Both the position numbers and the translations under genes were made by a program. Source: Gracilaria gracilis (taxonomy: Eukaryota > Rhodophyta > Florideophyceae > Gracilariales > Gracilariaceae). From it: 64,000 bases of DNA. The notes under the pieces were generated by a model. That model saw nothing but the letters and a program-made list of their open reading frames with translations. It had not been told where the DNA came from and searched no databases. The stretch is taken from assembly GCA_030374805.1 (NCBI GenBank), contig JARGSG010000004.1:620001-684000 (forward strand). The letters are read 5' to 3'. Positions 1 to 10,494 of this stretch are shown piece by piece (position 1 is the first letter of the stretch; each line of letters opens with the position of its first letter).

Positions 1-3000
1 CTTGGAGGGACGCAAACTTTGTCAGAATGTCGGCGATTTGTAGGATTCCATAAATGTGTTGAAGTTGAACAATTTTTCTGTGAGGAAGATCCCTAATATG
101 GTGCATTCTCAAATCAATTTGCTCGTTCCTTTAAGAAATTTGTGGGTTCGTGGTCAAAGAAATAGCAGCCGAGCTATCAACCAAAATCCTTGTGGCCTCA
201 TACTACAGATTTTCGCTCCAAGGCTTTTGGTGAGCGAATTCCCAAAACAGTTTTCGAATCCACGTAAGATCCTTACCACATGTAGAAAGAGCGACATACT
301 CTGCTTCGGCAGAGGATAGTGCAATCACAGTCTGTCGCTTCGATTTCCTCATAATAGGTGTGTGGTTGACGACGATAACATATCCTGCTGTTGACTTACG
401 AGTATCCTTGCACCCGCCCCAGTCGGCGTCAGAGAACGCACAACGTGTCGTAGGTTCGAACGGAACTGCTGCTGGAAAGTGAAGCCCATAGTCAGTCGTA
501 CCAGCCACGTACCTGAAATTCTCTTCAACATTGCAAAGTGACGTCCACACGGGGTGTGAAGGTGTTTGGATAGTTCCGAAACTTGAAAAGAGAGGTCGGG
601 ACGTGTTGAGATTGCAATTTACAAGAGACCACCAATTCCGGATCTGTACTTTGCGTGGTCTCGAGGGGACAGGTAACTCTCGGTGTCATTAGTGGGCACG
701 AGTTCCGCATCCGCCGGTAGTGGAGAACCGACTGAGTTAAAATATTGCATGCCAAACTTCTCTCGTAGTTGTTGGGTAAAGCCGTATTGGTTCACACTTA
801 TTCGTGAAGGTGATCGTTCAACGTTCCATCAAATAAATGATTTCAGCATTCCATAAAGTTTTACGTCAAATGAAGCGAAGAGTTGCTGTTTAAAATTAGC
901 GAGCAGATTAACGTCGTTTGACGCAAACGCACAGTCGTCCACGATGACAGCCAGTATAAGAAAGCTGTCCTCTTCACGGAACATGAAGATGCGTGAGTCC
1001 AGGGCAGACATCTTGTAGTTCTATGAAAGTAAGGTATCCGAGAAAACGGAGCCCCAGATTATACCAGCCTGGACGGCTCCATAGATGGAGTTGAGAATCT
1101 TGCACACATATCCAAGCTTTTCCCGTATGCCGGTGGAGTCAGTTGGCTGCGCCATGAAGATTGGTACGTCCAGCTTGTCAAATAAGTACGCATTCGATAT
1201 GTCGGCTCCTTCGAGAATAAGATCGTGCGCAGCGGCGAAAACGAGAAGGATACGGAGGGCCCCATGCCAAGCTACAGGGGCGTAGCAGTTCAAAGGGCCG
1301 CAGTCAATGAATGGCTTCTGCATGTCTTCCCGGAGCCAGCAGCGGGCATTTTTCAAGCACTTCTTTCCTATTTAATCCAGCATTTTCTCTTTGAAAACCC
1401 ACTTCAAGGGTACTGGGTTCATCCCAGGCTCGCGTGCCTCCAGTTTCCATGTGGTTTGCTTGACTAGAGCGTTGAACTCACGGTCAATAGCCTCGCACTA
1501 ACCAGGGTCTCTGCACGCTTCCTCGAAACTGCTGGAAACTTTTGGGTCAACGACATTCTTTTTAGATACCCATACTCAAGGGATGTTGTGTGTTATGGTC
1601 GTGAATGCTTTACCCAGGTGTTCCGCCTAATCACCCACTTCCGTTTCCCGTTTTGTCTGGTTCATCTCTTCCGTTTCCTGTTGGCGTTAGATTCCATCCA
1701 GGATGGTAAAATTGTTCGGAAGGAGAGAGGAGTTGATACCCTTGAAGTCCAAGCAAAGGTATGTTATTACCGAGTTCTTCTCCGTTACAAACGAGCAAAA
1801 GAGAGCGGTGTCACTCTGCACCCCAACTAAATGCTGCGAATGCCTAGCGAGGGAGGAACCTCTTGTTTGAAGCGGTCTTCGAGCGATATACGAACGCGTA
1901 GCCTGGTTGTCCAAGGTAGGAATGTGGGAGAAGTCGATTTTCATTGATGGGTTTCATTCCAGAATAGGGATCTGTCCCTGTCTCCTAGAAGATGAAGCCC
2001 GGTTCCGAAGCCCGTTTGAGTGATTCATAGCCTCGGCCCAGGACGAGATAGGGAGTATAATTGCGAAAAGTAGAACTTTTGTCGTAGTCCAGTGTTCCTG
2101 GATGAGTCGTTCGGCAGCACCGTTTGATTGAGATGCGTATGCTGCAGAATAATCCAAGCAGATGCCGCTGTCAGTTCAGAAGTTATCCAACTCATTGCCT
2201 TTGTGCTCGCCTGACCCCTGCTCCAGGCAAACATTTTTCAGGCAAAATGAGTGATTCAACTCAAGTTCCGATCGGCGCTTGTACCATTCCAAGTGCTTGA
2301 ATACATTTGATCCATTCATGTTCGATAAAAAGAACACATCGGACTTTGACGTATAGTAATCCAATATGGCAATGGCGTAGGTAGCACCTGAAAGAGACGG
2401 CGAGATCTTCCCAGAGATGTCCATGTGGATGAGATCTAAGGGCTGCGTGGTGAAGACGGAGCGAGAACGAACGGCGGTTGGGTTTCGCTTCATCTTCCCA
2501 GTGAGACACGATACGCATGTTAACGACTCAGGGATTGAGCGTTGAAAGTAAGGGACCGAATTTAATTTTTTCGCTAAGTTTTGATACCTGTTAATGTGAA
2601 TACCTGTTAGGGTGGAGGTGACCAGTGCGTTTAAACCATTCCAGGGCCAGCTCCTGGTTGGTGTTGCTAGTGTTGACAACTAAGGCTTGCTTGTCGTCAT
2701 CGGTAAGGTTTATCACGTAGAGATCCTGTTGGATTTCGGTTTCCCAGATGACTTCTGAGTTTTGTTTAGGATCCATGATGAAACATCCATTATAAAGACG
2801 AATGGTCGAAGTGAAGACGACTATGAAGTCCACAATCAACAAGCCGATGGATAGTAGGTTGGATTGAAAAGCTGGGACGTGATAGGCTTCGATGAAGATA
2901 CAGTTGTTGAGACGTATCCATACGTGGCCTTTACCAACGAGCCGAGCGATGCCAGAAGCGGCTTGAACCATTTCAACTTCTATAGGCTCATATCGAATGA

Positions 3001-4085
3001 AAGAATGGAACGAGGAGAAGAAATGGTGAGTCGCTCCGGAGCCGATGTACATGCCAAATGAACCTTGTCTTGTGAAAAAAGTGCAACCTTTGACTTGTAC
3101 TTTGCCATGTTGCAATGGTATCTCGCTGACGGAGGAGGATCGTCACGTCTTTGCATTACATAAGATTTGGGGTTTGAGTTTCGGTTTCCATCGTCATCCC
3201 CTTTTGGTGTAAAACGTGATCAGTTCTAGTTGGATTGTTGCTGACCACTCCGGTTGTTCCCCCGGTCGTGTTGCGATCGACGGGAGCTACCGTTTGACCA
3301 TGTACGTTCTCGACCATCATAAAGAGAATTGTCGCGTTGTGGGTTGCCAGACTTCTCATACTTGCGTTTGTATCAATCACTTGCTTTATGTCCATGACGT
3401 CCACAGTAGAAGCACTTCCCGTCGAAGCGCTCTTTCACTATGAAGGACTTTGCGAGGACGTTGCCGCCGTCCACCTTTGCTTGCGGTGTTAGCCATGGGT
3501 TGTGTTCATGAGGGGTGGAAGAGGGCGTTGCTTGATGTGGGTTGTTGGGAGTATTGCGGAGGGCGAACTCGGCTTCCCCTGCGTTGACGATGGAGTCGAA
3601 TCCAGCTTTCGTGCGATTAGACATCATTACCTGGAGAGCGAAAGTGTTAGCGAGACTTCGGATGAGTTTGGATACTTTGTCTCTCTCTGTAATTTCCTCA
3701 TCGAAAGTGGCAAGCTCCCCAACAATTTACAAAACTTTCAACACATGTTTCTTCCAGTCGTCGTTTTCCTTGTATATTATTGTTTCAAACTGGTGCCGAA
3801 TGTTTTGTACGGCTTGTGTGTTTGCTGTAGTATAGACACGCCTGAGTTCGCCCCATAACTCTTGAGAGCAGTTTTCTCGTCATCGTCCACGAATGTTCTG
3901 ACGAGGGCGAGAGGGGAGTCACAGAGGCACAGAGTGATGGTATTTTCTGCCTTGACGGACTTTTCGAACCAAGTGCGATGGGTCCGGTTGTTCACGTTGA
4001 ATTCTTCGAGACGGGGATTTAAACCAGTGAGGAACGCGTCGTCGCGACGGAGATATGCGAGCAGGCGACGGCGCCACAAGATCGT
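1..4085 (-). mobile_element. Ty1/copia LTR retrotransposon fossil (Copia-A), cut by the window start
   Basis: Degraded copia-type polyprotein read on the minus strand in the order gag, protease, integrase, reverse transcriptase, RNase H. Recognisable parts: gag about 3777-4079, a CCHC zinc knuckle (CFYCGRHGHKASD) about 3373-3450, the GAG-pre-integrase/protease region about 2590-3115, integrase about 1950-2680 (CxxC zinc part, then the catalytic core ending near SQSNGAAERL), reverse transcriptase about 829-1356 (DISNAYL, then the VDD catalytic box) and RNase H about 203-550 (ALSSAEAEYVAL). Integrase before RT is diagnostic of copia. The coding region is broken in many places (roughly ten). No LTR could be paired because the far end lies left of base 1, so age cannot be read from LTRs; the amount of decay suggests it is older than the other LTR elements here. 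Confidence 0.9.
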
Positions 4086-4300
4086 CAGTGTTCTCGGAAT
4101 TGCTAGTTTAGTATGCTAGATCGCTAGTTGTGAAAATAAAAGTCCGAAAAAACTAGCATTTTTGCAGTTTGCGCTAGTTGGCAAGGCAAATTTTTTTTTT
4201 GGAAATAACGTTTCCGTTCAGTGCAGTTCAAACTTCACTAACTGAAGTTGAAGGCTAGTTTGAAGTTCCCCTGCCACCGCTGAAAACTTTTCATTCCCCA
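4086..4300 (-). other. ACTAG-rich leader next to Copia-A gag
   Basis: A stretch with many CTAG words (GCTAGTTT, ACTAGCAT) directly upstream of the gag region on the minus strand. It resembles a stretch at 12500-12740 in the opposite orientation, most clearly ATCGTC-GTGTT-TCGGAA-GCTAGTTT close to the presumed gag start in both. Probably 5' LTR or leader sequence of the same copia family, but no LTR boundary is visible. Confidence 0.35.
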
Positions 4301-4350
4301 AACTCGTCAAAAACACTCTAAAAGATTACGAACCCACCACTAGCGCTCCC

Positions 4351-5103
4351 TCATTCCAACCCTGCATTCGGTTCCTGAGTGTCAGTTTCCCTAAATGTCA
4401 AGCTGAAGAACTCCAACTGAACACTCTCTCCATTCTCGTACATCCTCCTAGCCCCAAACCGGATCCCAAACCCTCCCCGCCTCTTCTCCTCCTGCTCCTC
4501 CAGTATGCGCTCCGCCGTTCGAACAGCCGCCGCCGCACTACCAAACCCAATTAGTGGCGCTCTACCCGGGAGCTGCTGCGGCACCCACACCTCCGGATCC
4601 TCGTCCACCATCACCCCACCCTTTCGCCTCTTCCTCAGCTGACTTCCCCCAACCTCCCCTCCATTCCCTTCTTCGCTCCTCCCCCTGACACACCCGCGCC
4701 CTCCACGAGAGCATGGCTTCACCGGTGATCCTTTCTCTTTTCTCTCCTCCCTCCCAAGGCTTCCTTTCCTCACCAGGTCCTTCACCTCCAACAACAATGG
4801 GCACGCCTTCCCCATCTGTTCCACATGCGCCTCCAACACATCCACACGTCCCCCCAGCCCCATATTCTCTCTTCTCAGCGCCACCAGTTCCTTCTCAACG
4901 CACTCTACCATACCACTCACATTCCTTCCAGTCCCCACTCCAGCCAATTTCATCCTTTTCCAAATCGTCGAAATGAAATCCATTGGCACCCCAATCTCCG
5001 ACACACTCAGCACCACCCCTCCCATCTCACCCACCATGTCAGAAATCCAGTCGTACAAATGCTCCTTCAGTTCTCCTCCAAGCCTCCTCAACCGCTCCTC
5101 CAT
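4351..5103 (-). CDS. Uncharacterised coiled-coil ORF, possible LINE ORF1-like protein
   Basis: Open frame of 250 codons with an ATG at 5103. Residues about 60-95 form a leucine-heptad segment (VEKELVALRRENMGLGGRVD), followed by a Lys/Arg/Gly-rich basic linker around residues 115-165 and a C-terminal part with AVRTAERILEEQEEKRRGG. A coiled coil followed by a basic region is the general look of LINE ORF1 proteins, but no endonuclease or reverse transcriptase lies downstream, since Copia-A begins within about 270 bases. A Cys/His-rich fragment lies just upstream in the same frame but separated by stops (5218-5436). It could also be a decayed host gene. Function not recognised. Confidence 0.35.
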   Translation of the reverse strand: MEERLRRLGGELKEHLYDWISDMVGEMGGVVLSVSEIGVPMDFISTIWKRMKLAGVGTGRNVSGMVECVEKELVALRRENMGLGGRVDVLEAHVEQMGKACPLLLEVKDLVRKGSLGREERKEKGSPVKPCSRGGRGCVRGRSEEGNGGEVGGSQLRKRRKGGVMVDEDPEVWVPQQLPGRAPLIGFGSAAAAVRTAERILEEQEEKRRGGFGIRFGARRMYENGESVQLEFFSLTFRETDTQEPNAGLE

Positions 5104-5217
5104 CTCCGCCGCAAACCTCCTCTCCGGGCCCCAATCCCCTCCTTCCCCATCACCCCCACCCCCTCTTCATCCCCACATCCCTCCTTCTCCCCCATTCAAA
5201 CCTTGTCCCCACCCTCC

Positions 5218-5436
5218 TCATTCCTTCCCGGTCGCGTCTCTGGTACCTCCGTCCGGGGAAACAGAGCCACTAGCTCCTCGTCCTCGACGTACCCATTCGA
5301 CATCGCAGAAATGAACGGCGGGGCACGATAACGGAGATAGATGAGAACAAGAGAGATGAACCCAACAGTTGCAGCACTCCCCCCCACTCCGCTTACTTTT
5401 AGCACTGTCTGCCACACAGCCACTTGCGCTGCACAA
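5218..5436 (-). pseudogene. Cys/His-rich fragment, weakly PHD-finger-like
   Basis: A 72-codon frame containing GECCNCWVHLSCSH and CPAVHFCD. The order Cys pair, WVH, Cys, then a C-x5-C pair recalls PHD fingers (consensus C-x2-C ... WxH-x2-C ... C-x2-C), but the spacing deviates from the family. Stops at 5218-5220 and near 5168 separate it from the coiled-coil frame at 4351-5103, which is in the same reading frame. PHD-type fingers occur upstream of coiled coils in some LINE ORF1 proteins, hence the tentative link. Low confidence. Confidence 0.2.
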
Positions 5437-5962
5437 ACATTTGCACCCGATTCATATACACTCATATTTCCCGCCATTCCGCACAATTTTCATTTTTTTA
5501 GAAATCCCCACAATTTACCCCTTTTGTCCATACCATATCCCATTGAAGCCCCCAAGTACCAACTCTTAAGTACCAACAGTACCATGAACTCTTAATTTCT
5601 GTGCTTTACTTCAATGCATTCCTTCTCATAAACCCACTCTTCGGCCCTACCTCCACTACAATCCTGCTGCCCATGTCTTTCCATAACTAATCATGCAAAT
5701 TCCCTTGTACCCTGGAACAATTTTTCCCACGACCACAAGAACAGCCTTTAGCTATACTTGAATCTCTTCTCACTCCCTTACATGTAGACAATTTTCTTTT
5801 CAAAGCTACCGACAGCGGACAGATTCCAACAGCCCATACCTTCAAATAAATTCGTCGCAATGTCTTCATATCCCTTTTTACCTACCTTCAACAATCATGG
5901 CAGCTTTTTTTATTGGTAGAAGGCGTATTATCACCTTGGTTTACAACAATAGTTCTCCTTAA

Positions 5963-6487
5963 GATAACTTTCTCTCCATCGAAGAATTCATTTCTCCAGA
6001 TTGCCTTCCCCAAGGTGCAATCTTCTTCCCTGGCACGAACGACCTTCTCAAAAGAGTAATTCTATTTTGCCTAGCATCACGTATAGAAGACTTGGTCTTC
6101 ATTCTGAATGTTCGCATTGTTCCCATCTTTGGCCAATACGGAATTGAGCACTGCATACGAGCCGCTCTTTACATCGCCGTTCCTGCTGTCGGCCCTTCCC
6201 CACAGGATGGCATCGAGCCTCCCTCTCCCAATATTCTAGCCACAGTGACCGGAAAAGGGGCTCTTGCAATAGCTCAAAGCTTCTGGACCGCAGGTTTTAC
6301 TTGCTCCATCGTCGACAAACACGTCTTTCCCGAGTATTACTACCAAAAGCTAGTTGGGATCTCTTCGTTCATTCTCGTCGGTTCTTCATTCGGATTCGTT
6401 ACCATGCATGAAGTGGCTACCGAGTACAAAAGCACTGTCTCAGCTATTGTTAAGAAGCTTCTAGTGATACTCACCTTCAACAGATGA
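5963..6487 (+). pseudogene. GCN2-type (eIF2-alpha kinase) HisRS-like domain relic
   Basis: The frame is open from 5963 to the TGA at 6485-6487 (174 codons) without a convincing start. The middle reads FGQYGIEHCIRAA then VPAVGPSP, followed by PNILATVTGKGALAIAQSFW and WTAGFTCSI. This matches the C-terminal histidyl-tRNA-synthetase-like part of GCN2 kinases, where a 'DLLVVSVG...LWTAGI.AEI' segment forms the anticodon-binding-like fold that senses uncharged tRNA. The assignment is from memory of the family and not from a search. No kinase domain is present upstream, nearby frames contain stops, and the fragment sits between repeats, so it is most likely a displaced or dead gene piece. An exon of an intron-bearing gene is less likely. 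A true HisRS fragment is the alternative. Confidence 0.5.
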
Positions 6488-7223
6488 CTCTTCCAAAACA
6501 TCCCCACTACAGTGGAATCCATTGTAGAATAAGACAACACCCTTATTACCTTCTCAGCCTCTTTCTGGAGTATGAATCGAGAAATGCCTACTTTAATGTT
6601 ACCTCCGAAGATGAAAAATTAGCAAAAAAGCAGGATCCTACCCCTTTTTACACCAACTCTGACACTGTTCTTGGAAATGACATTCTTTAGTAATTAGAAC
6701 AAATTGTAAACCTTATATTCCCTGTATGTACACAAAATCTCCTCAGCCCATGCAGATTAACCCATTTTTGTTCTTCAATTCTCTTTACCTTACCTTTGAA
6801 ACAAATCATGTGTTGACATTTCATGTCAGTCTCTATCAAGAACACACAAAACAACACAGGCCCTATATTAAAGCTGCTCATCTTTGTCATCTATTAGCGT
6901 CTGTCCTTCTTCGTAGTCCCTGTCTTTATTTTTATCATGGCTACATAACCTCTCTTTTATTTTCATTTTCGTGCTCGTGTTCTCCATCATATATATCTTC
7001 TATTCCACCTTCTTTCTTCGTTGTACCCCTATCTCTCATTCACTGCCTTCCATTTCATCATGTCCGCTCAATATTAGTTTATAGTGTACCCCGTGCGTAT
7101 ATCGTATTTTACAGCATACTTGTGCACCATTGTCAAAGATACATATAATCTACGGCACACATACAAAATAATGTTTGAGCAGTAGATATATAAAAAAGTC
7201 GCCGGGGCACTAATTCCAGGCTT
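6488..7223. other. No gene seen; AT-rich spacer
   Basis: Short frames only, none with a recognisable motif. The sequence is C/T-biased on the plus strand and may include decayed 3' sequence of the GCN2-like relic. Confidence 0.4.
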
Positions 7224-7297
7224 GGACAGCGGACTGGGGCGGCGTGGCCCTTCATCGGTGCAACGATAAAGCGCCACGCCACTCCGGTCCGCTGTCC
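7224..7297. repeat. Palindrome family copy 1
   Basis: Near-perfect inverted repeat: GGACAGCGGAC at the left, a centre close to TTCATCGGTGCACCGATGAA (here slightly diverged), GTCCGCTGTCC at the right. Shares a right-hand spacer with copy 2. Confidence 0.85.
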
Positions 7298-7453
7298 CAA
7301 CGCGCCGTGAGTGATAAACGTGTGTTTTTTGCATACGCGACACCGTCAACGTGCCGTGAGAAATGAAGCTAAAGTGCACACCGACCCGCTGTCCACGCGC
7401 CCTGAGTGAGGGAGCTCGGGTGGTAGCATACTTGGAACCACCAGCGCGCCGTT
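7298..7453 (-). repeat. Spacer between palindrome copies 1 and 2 (inverted relative to 8786-8941)
   Basis: Its reverse complement aligns with 8786-8941 over its length: shared GGCGCG start, AGCTTCAT-TCACGGC and a GCGCG-TTGGACAGC end. Palindrome, spacer, palindrome therefore forms a composite unit present twice in opposite orientation. Confidence 0.65.
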
Positions 7454-7519
7454 GACAGCGGACCCGGGTGTCATGGCGCTTCATCGGTGAACCGATGAAG
7501 CGCCACGATACCCGGGCCG
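7454..7519. repeat. Palindrome family copy 2
   Basis: GACAGCGGACCCGGGTGTC left arm, CTTCATCGGTGAACCGATGAAG centre type, CACGATACCCGGGCC right arm. The outermost right-arm bases (GCTGTCC) are lost. Confidence 0.8.
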
Positions 7520-7719
7520 TAGTGAAGACAACAGACCTGCGTAAGCTACTGAAGCATGTAGTACAGGGGGCTGTAAAACAGACCCAAATGGGAGTTAGTT
7601 GTACATGGCTGCGATGTTTCTGCAAACGCGATATCCAGTAGTAGTAGGACGTGTGCCCCGGATACATAGATTCGGGAACGACCAGGGCGGCGGGGCGAAA
7701 AATATTGTGTAGTTTTTTT

Positions 7720-7792
7720 GGCAGCGGACCGATGTGCAGTGGAGCTTCATCGGTGCACCGATGAAGCGCCGCGACACCCAAGTCCGCTGTCC
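7720..7792. repeat. Palindrome family copy 3
   Basis: GGCAGCGGACC start, centre TTCATCGGTGCACCGATGAA, AGTCCGCTGTCC end; arms diverged near GATGTGCAGTGG. Confidence 0.85.
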
Positions 7793-8277
7793 CACGGGTG
7801 GTCTAGACCGCCAGTCCTGGATGCGTTTGGAGGGATTCCAAACGACCCTAACACACTAATTTAGGGTATCTCGAGAGCATCCGCAGCAATGCTCACTATA
7901 TATCCTCATTAATATATGCAGCCCCATAAGTGTATTACCAGGCTCCAAGTTCCCATGAAGAAAGATTTAACTTCTTGCGAACTTATTCTGTAAAAGAATG
8001 ACTTATACGATGTTTGCGCAGGAGCATTCGTGCGTGACAGTAGTCCATAGAGACATATGTGTTTCGCCTACGTCTAGGCAGCGATATATGTCGACCGGAC
8101 GGTATCCACACCAGAAAGTTGCCCCTGTATCGTTAGTGTAGAATTGACGCAAATCTATTACTTTATATATTTGTATTATTTCTTAGGTTTTCGTAAGACC
8201 AATATCTTGGTGGAAGAGTAGGAGTTTCATTCTCTTGGGGAGGGGTTCTTATTACATTTTTCGGAATACACGACCAC

Positions 8278-8345
8278 TGGGCAATGGTCAGGAGTGCAAT
8301 AGTGCTTCATCAATGCATCGATAAACCACCCTTCACCTCGTTCTA
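8278..8345. repeat. Decayed palindrome family copy 4
   Basis: Only the centre GTGCTTCATCAATGCATCGA remains recognisable; arms are heavily mutated. Flanking bases share ACAACAGACCT with the spacer right of copy 2. Confidence 0.5.
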
Positions 8346-8603
8346 CCGTGCACCAGTAAGTGCACAGTAGCAGGGTGAATGCTGTGGTCGACAGGCGGAC
8401 ACAACAGACCTACAAAAACTCCAGGTTTATCTTTCATGGCGCGCGGACAGGGAATGAACGTGTAGTGGTATTGAAGTGGTAAGTCATAGGTGGCACGTGA
8501 TGCGTCAAAGAGATGTTAAGGAAAGCTTGAAGACGCGAGAGATACGGAACTAACTAAATGTGGATATATACGCGAAGTTATTAGTAAGGACAAGTAGAAC
8601 ATT

Positions 8604-8670
8604 GGACTGGGGTCTCATGGAGCTTCATCGCTGCACCGATGAAGTGTCACTCCACCCCGGTTCGCTGTCC
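8604..8670. repeat. Palindrome family copy 5
   Basis: GGACTGGGGTCTCATGGAG left arm, TTCATCGCTGCACCGATGAA centre, CCACCCCGGTTCGCTGTCC right arm. The outer left bases are lost. Confidence 0.75.
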
Positions 8671-8712
8671 CAAAAAGATTATGTATTTTCAATTCATTAA
8701 AACGACAGCCTG

Positions 8713-8785
8713 GGACAGCGGACGGAGGTGTCGTGGCGCTTCATCGGTGCACCGATGAAGCGCCATGGAACCCCGGTCCGCTGTC
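8713..8785. repeat. Palindrome family copy 6
   Basis: One of the best-preserved copies: GGACAGCGGAC, GTGTCGTGGCG, perfect centre TTCATCGGTGCACCGATGAA, then GCGCCATGGAACCCCGGTCC and GCTGTC. Left member of the second composite unit. Confidence 0.9.
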
Positions 8786-8941
8786 AACGGCGCGTTTGGG
8801 GTGCCACGTATACCAGAACTCTAGCTTCATCACTCACGGCATGTGGAGAGCGGGCCGGGTCGCACTCCAGCTTCATCTATCATGGCCGGTTGGCAGTGCC
8901 ACGTATGCCAGCACCACAGCTTCATCACTGAAAGCGCGTTT
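8786..8941 (+). repeat. Spacer between palindrome copies 6 and 7
   Basis: Aligns with the reverse complement of 7298-7453. Internal AGCTTCATC words also recall the palindrome core, so the spacer itself may descend from older palindrome copies. Confidence 0.65.
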
Positions 8942-9016
8942 GGACAGCAGACCGGTGTATCATAGAGCTTCATCGGTGCACCGATGAAGCGCCACGCGAC
9001 CTCCGCCCGCTGTTCC
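8942..9016. repeat. Palindrome family copy 7
   Basis: GGACAGCAGACCGGTGTATC left arm, perfect 20-base centre, CCACGCGACCTCCGCCCGC then TGTTCC at the right. Confidence 0.85.
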
Positions 9017-9506
9017 AAAGAAAATTTTTACAATTTTTGTTAACAAGCGACTGGACAAAGATGATGTTTCGTATTTCAACATTTCGCATGGCACCCACAC
9101 GACTAGTGCTCTATAAAGCCGTTCCAATTCCCGCAGCAAGTTCCCCTGAACATTTCTTCCCAACACCTTCCACGCTCTACCCTCTTCCCCGTCCCATCTT
9201 CTACGGGGATATATTCAGCTTCTGACACAACCAAATGTTTTTCATAGGATGAATATATCACCGTAAAACGTGGCACACCCTCACGCTTCGTAGCTAAGAA
9301 TAGAACATCCATTATATCCGATAAAAGTTGTACAACTTCTATTTTTCTCGCGTGTAATGGATGTCGTATTTTTTTGATGTCTTCAGTATAATCATTATCA
9401 ATAGTAAGTAGCATTGCAGACAGTATAGTAAAAGAATGAAATAGTTCGAGATGCGCTCCATATTCACTTCAGCATGGCACACCGGACCGGCACTCACGGC
9501 AAACTG

Positions 9507-9579
9507 GGACAGCGGACCGGGGTGTCGTGGCGCTTCATGGGTGCACCGATGAAGCGCCACGACACCCCGGTCCACTGTC
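9507..9579. repeat. Palindrome family copy 8
   Basis: GGACAGCGGACCGGGGTGTC against GACACCCCGGTCCACTGTC, nearly perfect arms. First unit of the tandem array at 9507-9870. Confidence 0.9.
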
Positions 9580-9622
9580 TAGTTACTCGTTAAAATAATA
9601 TAAAAAATATATATATTCTCTG

Positions 9623-9703
9623 GGACAGCAAACCGTAGTTACGTGGCGAGTCATCGGTGGACCGATGAAGTGCCACGACACCCCGGTCGGCGGACACGCT
9701 GTC
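9623..9703. repeat. Palindrome family copy 9
   Basis: GGACAGCAAACCGTAGTTAC left arm, CATCGGTGGACCGATG centre, CACGACACCCCGGTCGGCGG right arm followed by an extra ACACGCTGTC, giving a longer right end. Confidence 0.8.
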
Positions 9704-9737
9704 TAGCCACTCGCTAAAATAAATTCAAAATTTTTTC

Positions 9738-9815
9738 TCACGGACCGCGGTCCGCGCTAGCGTGGTGTTTCATTGGTGCACCGATGAAGCGCCACGACTC
9801 CCAGGTCCGCTGTCC
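9738..9815. repeat. Palindrome family copy 10
   Basis: CTCACGGACCGCGGTCCGCG at the left, TTCATTGGTGCACCGATGAA centre, CCACGACTCCCAGGTCCGCT then GTCC at the right. Confidence 0.8.
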
Positions 9816-9870
9816 AATCACTTGCTAAAAGAAATTGGAAATAAACTTTTTCCGCATGGACAGCGGACCA

Positions 9871-10494
9871 AGTAGACCACAAGCACCTTGCTCTTCGCCG
9901 CCACCATCCCGCCGTCCCCGCGACGCCACGCCGCCGCGTCCGTCGTCCTCCACCCACGATTAACTAGGCGCAAACTTCGTATTAACAGCGCTCGCAGCCG
10001 TGCTCTCTGGAGTCGTTCGGTGGCGTGCTTCGCACGCCCGGCGAGCCCAAGCATTGCGCCGTCTCTTTGACAGCGACACTGCAGGCGCATTCGCGTGCCT
10101 CTGTGCCATCGCCGATCCGCTCGAAGGACTCATCGCCGCCGCTGGGCTGCACTTGGCGTTTCACCGGTCGTCCCGAATGTCCGGAGGCATGAAGGCATTA
10201 CCGGAGTTCTAGCACGCTCCAACGCGCTGCCCATCGCTGCCGCCAGCGCGCATGGCCATCGACTAGGTTGCATGGTACGAGCATCCGCTCCACATGCCCA
10301 TCTCACAGCTCCCGACAGACGGCGGGCGCCATCGCCACCACGTGCCCGGGTATGCCGCAGCCACATATACATGCCGTACGTGCGCAACACCGCAAGATGC
10401 ACGTTCGCTACCACCAGGTTTGATTTATATCATCTTCCGAAGAACGCCAGCACAACCCATGCCACTGTAGCCGTATAGGTTGCCTCCTATTATT
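9871..10494. other. GC-rich stretch without a supported gene
   Basis: Several overlapping frames on both strands (for example 10095-10478) are open only because of high GC content. Their translations are Arg/Ala/Pro/His-rich without motifs. Confidence 0.4.

Larger units (their letters stand above)
9507..9870. repeat. Tandem array of ~117-bp units: palindrome plus AT-rich linker
   Basis: Copies 8, 9 and 10 and the start of an eleventh (GGACAGCGGACCA at 9857) are spaced about 116-120 bases apart. Each is followed by a related AT-rich linker: TAGTTACTCGTTAAAATAA, TAGCCACTCGCTAAAATAAA and AATCACTTGCTAAAAGAAA. The linker similarity shows amplification as a unit and not independent insertion. Confidence 0.75.

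Noticed and set aside
7224-9870. CRISPR array
   Set aside because: Repeats are full palindromes with irregular spacing and related spacers, in a eukaryotic context without cas genes.
7074-9957. Recurring ALHRCTDEAP-type peptides in many short frames
   Set aside because: They are translations of the palindrome core on either strand and not a protein family.
9888-10478. Overlapping frames on both strands
   Set aside because: Explained by high GC content; no motif or codon signal.
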